A stretch of 64,000 nt of DNA from Pempheris klunzingeri (lineage: Eukaryota; Chordata; Actinopteri; Acropomatiformes; Pempheridae). Location of the stretch: contig NC_092029.1 of the NCBI RefSeq assembly GCF_042242105.1, positions 3,386,885 through 3,450,884 of the forward strand. The letters run 5' to 3'. Shown one piece after another: positions 47,785-58,727 of this stretch (position 1 is the stretch's first letter; the number at the start of each line of letters is the position of its first letter). Under the pieces are notes generated by a model that saw only the letters and a program-made list of their open reading frames with translations, ran no database searches and had not been told where the DNA came from. The translations under genes were made by a program, and so were the position numbers.

Positions 47785-50122
47785 ATGGCTGAATTAACAT
47801 GGATTAGAATATTTGTATTTCTGACACTGATGCTTCAGTTTACAGGTAAGAATACATTTCTTTTTTTAAATCTTTTGAAAATACTGCCTGATTTAATTAA
47901 GGTTAAGTACTATGAATATACTGTAAACACCATAAGGCTTCTTTAACATTAAGTCTGAGCATGACAGTTGTGTTCTGATTTATTTTTTATATTTGTCTAT
48001 AATCTTGTCAACAGCAACACGGGGACAATACTCCTCCTTCATTATCAGAGCTGGAGATGGAGTCACTTTGCCTTGTAACAGTGAGACAAAGGATCAGGAT
48101 ACATGTGTCAATGCTACCTGGAGCCACAGTGGTTCAACAGACTCAGGAGGAGCAGATCTGTTTGTATTTGGAAAGATTGTTGAAAAGCTAAAAGCTGAAT
48201 CAGACAGATTTAGTGTGGCAGTGAACTGTTCTCTGGTTATAAAGAAGGTCACAGCTGAGGATGCTGGTTTTTACATCTGCCAACAGACAAACTCAAGAAG
48301 ACATCTCGGTTATCTGTTTCTTATTGACAGTGAGTATTTACATCATCATGATTTCAGCTCAAACTGTTTCGTTGGACCAATTTATTAAAACTTAATATTT
48401 ATGATCACAGTGATGACGTTGATTGTTTTTCTCTCACATCTCTCCTTCTCTTCACCAGTGACCGAACATGAAGACAAAAGCAAAGTGATGTTAAACTGCT
48501 CTGTGTCGACATATGGAGAGTGCAGACACACAGTGAGGTGGCTGTATGAGGGTAAAGACAACAGATACAAGACGACATCTCGGTCTGCCTGCTCAGCCAG
48601 TATCACTGTTCTGACGTCTGACAAGCCAAAGTATCATCAGTTATTCAAGTGTGAAGTGACCGATGATATCAGTGGTCAGAAGTTCACCTTCAGCCCTCAG
48701 TCACCAGGAGAGAAACCAGGTGAGATTGTGACAAGCTGTGTTAAGACGGCATCATTCATTCTCATTTAGTTACTGCAGATGGTGAACACACGTTTTTTTT
48801 CTCACTGCAGAGTTTGTTACTTCCGTTCCAGGTAAGGATCCAAAAGCAGCAAGTGAATCAACAGCACCAACAACAAAACCAGCAACAACAACGTCACTAA
48901 CAGAAATGTCACCCGCAAAACCAGCACTAACAAAAACTTCACCAACAACAAAGTCACTAACAGAAACATCACCACCAACAACTGATTCAACAACAAAACC
49001 AACATTCGCAGGTACAAACTAAACCACATCTCCAAACAATAAGGCTCTAACGAAAGGATGAGATGACATAATGTCTCACATATCACATTACACATTTAGA
49101 CTTCAGTGGAGTTTTGGAAACCACAGATGACATCAAGGCAAAGACAATCGTCTTTAATACACTCTTTCAACTCAGCGACACATTAGAAACAGACAGTGTT
49201 TTTGTTTTTACATCCTTCATTTGCAAGTTCAGCACTTAGTGTTTAGTGTGGCCATGGTGTCTAACTGTGGACATGTCCAAAATGTCCCTCATCAAATGTG
49301 TTATCAGTGCATGTTGTATTGTTCTGACAAGCCAAAGTATCATCAGTTATTTAAATGTGAAGTGACCGATATTATCAGTGGTTAGAAGTTCACCTTCAGC
49401 CCTCAGTCGTCAGGAGAGAAACCAGGTGAGATTGTGACAAGCTGTGTTAAGACGGCATCATTCATTCTCATTTAGTTACTGCAGATGGTGAACATGAGGT
49501 CATTTCTTATCACCAGCAGCAGCACAAGAGGGAGAGAAACACCCGTCCCTTCAGCAGCACCACCAGCAAGGCTGAACACACGTGTTGTGCCTCTGATTTC
49601 CTGCTGAAAACTTTCCTCTCTGACATGTTTTCTGTCCCACAGCTCGTGCAGGTTGTTCTGTTCTGGACTACATGATGTTGGTCATACGTGTGGCTGAAAT
49701 CCTCCTGATTACTGTGATCACTGTTCTTCTCTTCAGAGCTCGAGGTGAGAAAACTCAGAGCAACATTTGTTCAGACTGATTAAGAGTTTAGAGGTGAAAA
49801 GTGACTCTGTGGTTTATTTTCCAGGGAAGCAGAGAGCAGCTGATGACAAAACTGTGAGTTAAAACACAAGGTGAAGTGAAGTGATGAGTAAAATCACAAA
49901 TGTAGATGGATGATCAGGGACTGTAAGTCAGTGTAAATGATTATCAGCTGCTGCTGGTAACTGCTGATGTCTCTGTGATGCAGTAATTCAACATTTCTTT
50001 GTTCCATTGGAACTCAGGTGTGTTGCTGTTTCTCACAGGTGCATCATGGTGGAGACGGACATGACGGCACAGTGAACTATGAGAACATGGGAGAACCTTC
50101 AGCTTCTGTCAGACTCCACTGA
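47785..50122 (+). CDS. Receptor E: F-like ectodomain and Thr-rich stalk with YENM tail
   Basis: Exons 47785-47845, 48015-48329, 48459-48719, 48811-49011, 49643-49744, 49825-49853 and 50039-50122 give about 350 residues. Domain 1 has LPC, DTCVNATW, VNCSLVI and FYICQQ, with an extra N-glycosylation site (NAT). Domain 2 has GECRHTVRWLY and four Cys. The stalk exon encodes 67 residues rich in Thr, Ser and Pro, likely O-glycosylated, and nearly identical to that of F. The helix and tail (LVIRVAEILL, NYENM) are of the A/D type. The gene is therefore a mosaic of an F-like front and a D-like back. A 15-nt mini-exon like that of C lies near 49516-49530, but its donor is GAGAG instead of GTGAG, so it should be skipped; the stalk exon joins the membrane exon in frame without it. 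Confidence 0.84.
49321..49425 (+). pseudogene. Duplicated 3' part of a second-Ig-domain exon in receptor E
   Basis: About 105 bases match the end of exon 3 (TCTGACAAGCCAAAGTATCA to GAGAAACCAG) with its donor, but the domain start is missing and an in-frame TAG interrupts it. A longer version of the fragment seen in D. Confidence 0.85.
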
Positions 50123-52355
50123 TCAACAGCTTCCACACCAGCATCACCTGAGCAGAGAAATGAGTCCACAGCTGTTCAACATTTCTTCACAGCATCATTT
50201 TACATGAAGAACATCAGTCCTGATTCCATTTGGAGGTCGTAGTTAACGTGTTAACGTTTGGTTTTAAAGTTAATGTGCTGAAGCAGTTCTTACCAGCAGA
50301 CACAAAGCACTGATGTCATCTCATTTTAAGATGCTGTCCATGTAAGGACACACGTCATGGTGTTGTTTGGTAGTTTTTGGAAGTTTTTACATGAAATAAC
50401 TTTTAACAACTTTCTTTGGATTTCATCTGTGTGAATTTAGACCTGCAGATTTGTCTGATTGCCTTTTACTTTGTTAGCAGCTTACTATGATATTCACCAT
50501 TCTTTCAGCAGAGAACCTCATTTTAGTAACTTTGATGTTTAATTGTTCATTTGTGGTCTCATGTGGTTTGATAAGTTTGCCCAGTAGATTTGAATGAGCT
50601 TTGATTCTTAATGGAGTCAGTAACAGGGCTGTCTCTGTCATGATCTGCTGAGAAAACAATGTTAAATCCTCAACTATATGTTAACATGTAGTTAACTCAC
50701 ATCCCATGTCTTCTGCAGTAAATAATGGATAACCACATTAGTTTTAGGGAGAGAAAAAGCAATTACTGATGTCACCCTAGTAACTGTAGCGTTTTAGAAT
50801 TGCTGTTTGAGTCTAAAACTCTTGAAAAAATATGTCCAAGAAATATTTTGCTGTTGTGGAAAACAAAAGTACTTTGTAAAAGTTTTGCAATGATGTCCGT
50901 CAGCATCACAGCACTGAGGCTGCCCTTTGTAAAGTTACCAATGACCTTTGATGATTGCTGATGCAGCTTAATTCTTGTGCTACTTGACATACATATAATA
51001 AATAATCTGTATAATAATATATTCACAAGACCCAAAACTAATAAAACCCATTTTTTGTGAATGCAGTTTGGCTAAAGATACCATATTGTTACGGTTGCGT
51101 TTGTACTGAACCCAAAAAGCTGGACTGAGCCGGTGGTTGTGGTAAAAAAGTAAAGGCTTTATTAAATGAGCAAAAAGCAGAAGACGAGGAGACGAGTCAC
51201 TGGCAGGCAGGTGGACTGTAGACAAGCTGGGAGACAACACATGGGAGGGTGGACCGTAGAATGGCTGACTGGAAGGGTAGACAGTGGAGTGGAGACGGAG
51301 ACGGCACTGGAGGGCTGATCAACGAGGAGAATGGGATCTGCACAAAGTCAGGAAGAGACCAAATGTTCAGGCCTCAAAGAGATAAAGAGATATCAGAAGA
51401 GTACTGAGTGGTGCTGTTGTCTTCACCGAGTTGACGGAACAATCTGGCACCGCAGTGAAGACACAGGTCCGCTTATACGGCAGAGTAGATGAGGATGATG
51501 AGCAGCAGGTGTGCCTCGCTGATGAAGACACACATCAGAACACACACACAGACACAGAGTGGGGGAAGGGAGTGAAGGCAGGGGAAGACACAGACAAGAA
51601 AAGTGAAGAAAAAAAAAAAACATCCAGTATATGACAGTCACTGTTCACACTGTGACACCATATATGCACAAGAAAATACATGTTGACCTGGTGATGGTGC
51701 CAGATGAAGAGGGAAAGAAGTGAATAAAGTGATAAAAGCTCAGAGTAGTTGTAAGAGCAGCAGTTGTCAAGATCACTCAGTAAAAAACAAGCAAACGCAT
51801 GTCAGACAGTGTTGAGTGACCACAGACTGGCCTCTTCTGTGTGCACACAGTCTCAGACCAGTAAGACATCATCGTATCCGTGATCTCTCTGAGCTGCTGC
51901 AGCGTCACCACATCACACCGTGGACGTCAGGAGTCACATCCTGGTGGACGAGGAGTTTGGCTCTTCACCTGTGTGTTCATGTGTGCTGTCAAACATCACC
52001 ATGACTCCTGTCTGCTCTCTGATAAACACTGTGTGAAGGATGAAAGTCACAGCATCACATATTTTTAGCTCAACCATCAACTTCACACCAACCACCAACT
52101 TCCTCAGTCCTCTCTTCTTCTTCTTTTCAGACACGTCACAAATACAAATACATTTAGTAAAATGTCCCACATACTAAATCTGGTTTTACAGGATCTCTTT
52201 AATGATCTCCTCTGACCTCTTTAATCTTTATTTATTTTGATATTGCTGATAAGATCATTGGGAATCAATTAGCAAAATGTTTTTGCTTTTTAGAGACTCT
52301 CAGAGATGAAACGCTGATATGCTCCACCTACATGAGAAAAAAAAGAACAGACGAT
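50123..52355. repeat. Spacer duplicated after receptors D and E (copy 2)
   Basis: Second copy of 45460-47690, with the E 3' UTR, the same AT-rich part, the solo LTR and the shortened promoter block. No coding exon was recognised. Confidence 0.9.
51087..51657 (-). mobile_element. Solo LTR between receptors E and F
   Basis: Duplicate of the LTR at 46424-46994, same length and the same CCATAT flanks (51081-51086, 51658-51663). It is carried by the segmental duplication rather than inserted anew. Confidence 0.75.
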
Positions 52356-52364
52356 GAGGAAGTG
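52356..52364 (+). promoter_or_regulatory. PU.1/ETS-type GAGGAAGTG motif of receptor F
   Basis: GAGGAAGTG 94 bases before the start codon. Confidence 0.5.
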
Positions 52365-52449
52365 ACTCTTTCTTAAACACAGAGGGTTTTATATTCCTGT
52401 GTCAGACACACCAGATCATTTAGATCATCAGGACAGCAGAGAGGAAAAC

Positions 52450-55155
52450 ATGGCTGAATTAACATGGATTAGAATATTTGTATTTCTGACACTGATGCTT
52501 CAGTTTACAGGTAAGAATACATTTCTGTACACATCTATTTAAAAAATGTTAAGTAATTAAGGTTAAGTACTATGAATATACTGTAAACACCATAAGGCTT
52601 CTTTAACATTAAGTCTGAGCATGACAGTTGTATTCTGATTTATTTTTCATATTATCTCTCTAATCTTCTCAACAGCAACACAGGGACAATACTCCTTCTT
52701 CACTGTCAGAGCTGGAGATGGAGTCACTTTGCCTTGTAACAGTGAGACAAAGGATCAGGATACATGTGTCAGTGCTACCTGGAGCCACAGTGGTTCAAAA
52801 CACTCAGGAGGAGCAGTAGATCTGTTTGTATTTGGAAAGATTGTTGAAAAGCTAAAAGCTGAATCAGACAGATTTAGTGTGGCAGCGAACTGTTCTCTGG
52901 TTATAAAGAAGGTCACAGCTGAGGATGCTGGTCTTTACATCTGCCAACAGACAAACTCAAGAAGACATCAGGTTTATCTGTTTCTTATTAACAGTGAGTA
53001 TTTACATCATCATGATTTCAGCTCAAACTGTTTCGTTGGACCAATTTACTAAAACTTAATATTTATGATCACAGTGATGACGTTGATTGTTTTTCTCTCA
53101 CATCTCTCCTTCTCTTCACCAGTGACCGAACATGAAGACAAAAACAAAGTGATGTTAAACTGCTCTGTGTCGACATATGGAGAGTGGAAACACACAGTGA
53201 GGTGGCTGTATGAGGGTAAAGACAACAGATACAAGACGACATCTCCGTCTGCCTGCTCAGCCAGTATCACTGTTCTGACGTCTGACAGGCCAAAGTATCA
53301 TCAGTTATTCAAGTGTGAAGTGACCAATAATATTAATTATCAGAAGCTCACCTTCAGCCCTCAGTCGTCAGGAGAGAAACCAGGTGAGATTGTGACAAGC
53401 TGTGTTAAGACGGCATCATTCATTCTCATTTAATTACTGCAGATGGTGAACACGTGTTTTTTTTTCTCACTGCAGAGTTTGTTACTTCCGTTCCAGGTAA
53501 GGATCCAAAAGCAGCAAGTGAATCAACAGCACCAACAACAAAACCAGCAACAACAACGTCACTAACAAAAATGTCACCCGCAAAACCAGCACTAACAAAA
53601 ACTTCACCAACAACAAAGTCACTAACAGAAACATCACCACCAACAACTGATTCAACAACAAAACCAACATTCGCAGGTACAAACTAAACCACATCTCCAA
53701 ACAATGAGGCTCTAACGAAAGGACACTACGACAAAACGTCTCACATATCTCTGTCACTGAAAGTCCTTTGCCTCTTTGTCTCTCTCTTCCTGCTGTTGTC
53801 TTTATGTCTAGGTTTCTAAACTCATACCTTCTTTTAGCCACAGGAAGAGAGCTGCAGGAAGTTGGTTTTTTAACATTTTCAGTCTCTTTCCAGGTTGGTG
53901 GTGGTTCATTCTTTTGGCCGTGGTTTTAGCAGCAGTGTTTGTTGTGGCGTTCATCGGATGGAAGAGAACTAAAAGTGAGAGTTATTCACTGACTTCCCAC
54001 AAGTTCTGATAAACCTGCTTCATCACTGAGACGCTAAATTCCTGAGCGACTCCCTCTTTTTTGTCTTCACAGGGAACAAACTGCAGACGGATGTCAGCAC
54101 TGTAAGTGTTAAAAACATTTTTATTCACTTCCCCTTCCACCAAACCTGAGCCACTTTTGCTGCAAGCTTTCCAAATGTAGCAAGTATTTAGTTTAAAATG
54201 ACAACAGTGACAGATTTACTACATGAAATGTCTGTCTGTCTGTCCTGAACCACAGATTCTTAATTGTAGTTGTCAAGCATCAATTTCTCTGGCAGATTTG
54301 AATGCAAAATAACACTGACTCCATTGTGTGGCATTGCTGGGTTACTGCTGGCTGTAAGAGTTAAAAAACTGCCATGCTGGTGAGCCTTTTTTATCAATAA
54401 TTTTCTCACCACATGCATTCATTTCCCCACTCCACACTGCTTCTGTTGCTGTGTCACATGTCAGTGATGCAACCAAACAATTCACCTCAGCAGCATCCAG
54501 GCTTGAACTCACTCCCCTCCCCTTTCTGTGCTGGGTTTGCATGCTTTCCTCATGCTTACATGTGTTGTCTGTGGCTTCTTCCCACTAGCCAGGTGAGGTC
54601 TAGTCTAGGTTTACTGACACTCTGAATCAGCTGTGGGTGTGAGTGGTTGCTGTCTCTATGTGTCGGCACAATAGTGTGCACTAGTCAGTGTTGTATATAT
54701 ACAGTGCACGTCAGGATGAATCCACATGTTACTGAGCAGCCAGTATGTTGTCTCCTCTCTGTAGGCTGATCCTGAGGATGGTGTTCCCTACGCCTCCATC
54801 AGCTACACCAACAAAAAACCCCGGGTAAGCTCTCTGATGGACGTCTGTCCGACGAGATGGTGTTACTGGTGACGTTAGTGAGAAAACTTCTCAGACTGAA
54901 AGGCAACTTGTAATGAATATTCATATTGATGAGTATTCTTATCAGCAGAAGAAACAAAGCGCTCCATTACAGTACATATAGGTGCTCCATTGTGAGGTGT
55001 ATGTCCTTCATCCCCAGGTTCAGGGTGAGGATGGTGATGGTGATGAAGATGACGCAGTGACCTACAGCACTGTGAAAGCCCCCTCCTCCTCTTCTGCTGC
55101 GGCCTCCACTGATCCCAGCAACCTCTATTCCACCGTCAACAAGTCGAACGAATGA
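52450..55155 (+). CDS. Receptor F: two-Ig-domain inhibitory receptor with two ITIMs
   Basis: Exons 52450-52510, 52676-52993, 53123-53383, 53476-53676, 53894-53974, 54073-54101, 54765-54824 and 55018-55155 join in frame to 382 residues. Leader, Ig domains and Thr-rich stalk follow the E pattern. The membrane exon is different: GWWWFILLAVVLAAVFVVAF then IGWKRTK, with no charged residue in the helix. The tail has VPYASI and VTYSTV, both fitting the ITIM pattern [ILV]xYxx[ILV], plus NLYSTV, an ITIM-like site with Asn at -2, and a SYTN site. ITIMs recruit SHP-1/SHP-2 or SHIP, so an inhibitory role is expected. Domain 2 reads GEWKHTVRWLY where relatives have a Cys, leaving its partner Cys (SACSAS) unpaired. 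F is the last whole gene of the array and the only one with this 3' half. Confidence 0.9.
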
Positions 55156-55732
55156 ATCTGAAACAGGATTTTCCTGAAATGGGGTCACAGAGAGATGCTT
55201 GTGTTACTGCTGCTTTTACTTTTGCATGTACAATTTGTATATGTGTTTGTTCCTTCTCCGTAGCTCAGATCAAACAATCAGATTCCTTGACGTGCAGCTC
55301 TTGATGCTGCTGAGATTTAGATGGATGCGTGTCGGTTCTTCTGACTGCGTCTGTGACGACAGTTTGCAGAAGCTAATCTTTGGAATAAGGGCAATTTAAA
55401 GGCCAGTGAATGCCATTGCACTGGATACTCATATTCATGCTTCCAGTGTTGTCAAAATGCTTATTATAGTGGACTATAGGAGTGAATATAGCTAAAAGGG
55501 GCTGTTCAGCTCAGCTGGTCTGCAGGTCTATGTGATCACTCACTCTCTCCCTTCCTACACTCTGCATCATTGTCTTGTAGATTTTTTTTGATTTGATTCA
55601 ATAAATGACTCCTCGTTTGTGTAAAACCTCTTGTGTGGACTCCTGAGCGAGTACTTTATGTTCTAAAAGTGTGTTATTGAGTCAACATGTGTTAGTATTC
55701 CTGCTTAAAACGTGGTATTCCAGTTTACTCTT

Positions 55733-56800
55733 CACCTGTGTGTTCATGTGTGCTGTCAAACATCACCATGACTCCTGTCTGCTCTCTGATAAACACTGTC
55801 TGGAGAAAACAAGCTGCATTGTTTCAATCTGAAAATAGAATTTCTTCACACCTTCAACTTCCTCATTCCGCTACTTCTTTTTATCAGGTGGTTCACATCA
55901 GTATCATGCAGCATCTCTTGACAAAAGCACACTGCAAACTGTAATAAGTTGACGTATAAAATCTCAAGAAACAGATTGCCTCAAAATTTCCAAGTAAAGT
56001 AGATCATTATGTTGTTAAAGCAGAAAAGGACTGTGTTTAGGCATCTTATGTCATGGCAGTTAACGTGAGTATGGTTGTCTGTGTAATCTGAGTTAAATGA
56101 TCCTTTCTAAACATGGGGGGGGGGGTCACATTATCTATCATTTTATTTTTCCCCGTGTGAAGTGTGTCCCGTGTGACCGTCTGTACCAGTGGGCCTCGTG
56201 TGTCTGTGACGTCTATCCGCTCGTCATTAGAGGGTAAAAACCTCCAGAGCTCTGCTGCTGCTGTTCACCACATTCTCACCAGACCACTTCCCCTTCAGGT
56301 CTCTGAGAAAGACGAGCGTGCAAAGGCACAACGAGGAACCAACAGGTCTCGGACCAGTAACACCTCGTCTTATCTGTGATCTCAGCTGTGTCACGACCAG
56401 AAACTCACACAAGACGATGGACGCTGGGTCGTGTAATGGAAGATTACTGTTTGTGTTTCATTTGCAGGTGCATGCACGTGATGTGACGTCTAAAATACTG
56501 AAGAAAGGTACGTAAAAGTGCCGTGTGTGCAACAGGATGTGCTCAGGTCGGCTCGAACCAGTTCTGCAGATGCCCCCCCACATCGTCCTACTGCCACGAA
56601 AGGACACCAGGAGTCAGCTTCTGGTGGGCGAGGAGTTCGACTGTGCTGTCGAACAACAACATGACTCCTGTCAGTTTTCTTTTTCTTTTATCTGAAGAAA
56701 CAAGATGCATTATTGCAACCATTTATCTTAACCAATAATCTTACCACAATAAAACTTCCTCAGTCCTCTTCTTCTTTTTCTTTCCGTGTCACAAATGCAC
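55733..56800 (+). repeat. Decayed flank of a further array unit
   Basis: Pieces of the promoter-proximal block found before B-F recur here in order. 55733-55802 is nearly identical (TTCACCTGTGTGTTCATGTG and on). 56228-56360 is diverged (AAAACCTCCAGAGCTCTGCT, GGTCTCTGAGAAAGACGAG). 56605-56790 is also diverged. No leader, Ig or membrane exon follows, so this unit lost its gene. Confidence 0.7.
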
Positions 56801-58694
56801 CGTGGGACCGGACACGGTGTGAACTCGAGACTCAGTGTGAGAGTTTTTCTTGTTCCAGTGTTAGATTGGCTCAATGAATGTAGAAACTTCACACATGGAG
56901 GTCTAGTTTACATGTGACGTGATAGATGCTAATAAAGTGCAGCAAGGAAAGAAACCAGGTCAAAAATATGTTTCTAGGATAACTGCCTAAAATGTTTCTT
57001 CATCTTATGGATTTGAAGTTAGGATCCAACAGGACTGCAAGGTAGTGACTCAACATTGTTATGTATCTCTCTCCTTCAAAAAACTGCAGCCACATATCTT
57101 TTTAATGTTTTTATTCTCTTTTCTTCCTCGGACTGACTGAGTCTGCTTCCTTGTCTCAACTTCTGTGTGTATTTTGGCAAAGAGAAGCCTCATTTAGCTG
57201 CCAGAGAGGGCAGTGATGGGCCATTTATTCACTAGAAGTAGTAAATCATTGTACGACAAAGTAAATCAGAGTCCGAAAAATTTATTCTAAATAACGATGT
57301 TGTTTTATTAACTTAAAACTCAAAATCGAACCCATTTAAACCACTGCCGGTAAATCACTGCTGTTTGCCTCTAGTTGTTTGTCGTTTCATGCTTCAAAGA
57401 TGACTGAACCACCTTCTTTTTTCTATGAGTTCTTAATGTTTATTTAGATCAGAAAGAGAGGGAACAGAGGTTAAAAGAGCAGGGGTGTGAGCAGGTAGAG
57501 GCCCCAAGAGCAAAAACAAAGAAGCAACTTAAGAGTGAGTTGTTTTATACATTTCTGTTCCCATATTCTGCAAACTGCACTTCTTAATGTCTTTAAAGCT
57601 TAAAAGACAATGAACTGAAAACATGCTGACAGAGTTAGCAGACCTCATCTGTTCGGGGGAACTCTCCAGAGAGCAGGACGTCCTGACGAGGAGTTCACCA
57701 GAAACCTGGGAACAAACATCAGCAGCTGCAGGAAACACAGACAGTAAGTGATGGCAGCTTTTTTTTCATTTTCAACATACTTGTATTTCCCACCAGAAAG
57801 TGGCGCCAGAGATCCTTCACAACATGTCTGCTCTCCACCCACAATGAACCACATGGCCAAAAGTATGCGGTCACCCAAACAAACCCTCTCATATGTGACT
57901 GTTGGGCCCTTTTACTCCAGAGCCGAAGCTGAAACTGCCCCAGCACACCGAGCTCCTGCCCTGAAAGTTTCAAGGAAATTAAGATTAAACAAAACATATC
58001 AGAATAAAACAAAAAAAAAAGCAGGCTCAGATTCACATTGTGGACAATCTGCATCCTTATCACGTCCTTATGATCAGTCTGTATGTAGATAAAACTGGAT
58101 AATAATAATTAATTACAGAATCACAGAGTAAATCTTCAGTTATTCGTTTTCAGATGAGATGTAGACGGACAGGAAGGGAAAAGAAAGAAAGAACACTGAA
58201 GAAAGGGGGAAGTGAAAAGAGAAACAAGCATATGGAAGACAAACGGAGAGAATGAACAACTGTATAACTTATATTTTGCATTTTTTATCTAACTATGCCC
58301 CAGTGCACCATGGGATGCATCTCAGAGCTGAAACTACAGCTACCTGATCAGTAAACTGAGTAATTTGTACATTTCATCTCTCTAATGGAACAAAAAAACA
58401 CCCAGTGAGCACTTTATAAAAACCAAATGAAACTTATCAGACAGGAAACGCACGCTGGCTCATGTGTTAGTTAATGTACTTGAGCAGATTCCCTTTAACT
58501 TGGTGTCTCACTGATGCTGCGGGGACATGAGGACGGTGGTGACGGTGTCGGCGGTGACTTCTCTGATGGGACGACACACAGTCCGCCTCCTTTAATCACT
58601 GCGGCGACGAGAAAAACAAACTTCCTTCCTGGAGCAGACATGACACTAACATACATGTACTTTGTGTGAGAAAGCAGATCCTGCATCCTCACTG

Positions 58695-58727
<33 letters not shown>

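Noticed and set aside
49516-49530. Mini-exon in receptor E like that of C
   Set aside because: Its donor reads GAGAG where C has GTGAG, so it should not be spliced as an exon; I left it out of the coding model.
24907-55155. Identity of the receptors as NITRs, CD300/pIgR-like or T-cell receptor genes
   Set aside because: No J-like FGxG motif and no V(D)J layout; the extra cysteine pair is placed differently from CD300/pIgR as I recall it. The helix (RVAEILLIT) has a faint likeness to the TCR-alpha helix (KVAGFNLLMT) but this is too short to tell from chance.
57529-58092. Reading frames of 70-114 codons on both strands
   Set aside because: No splice-consistent structure, no recognised domain and overlapping opposite-strand frames; probably chance.
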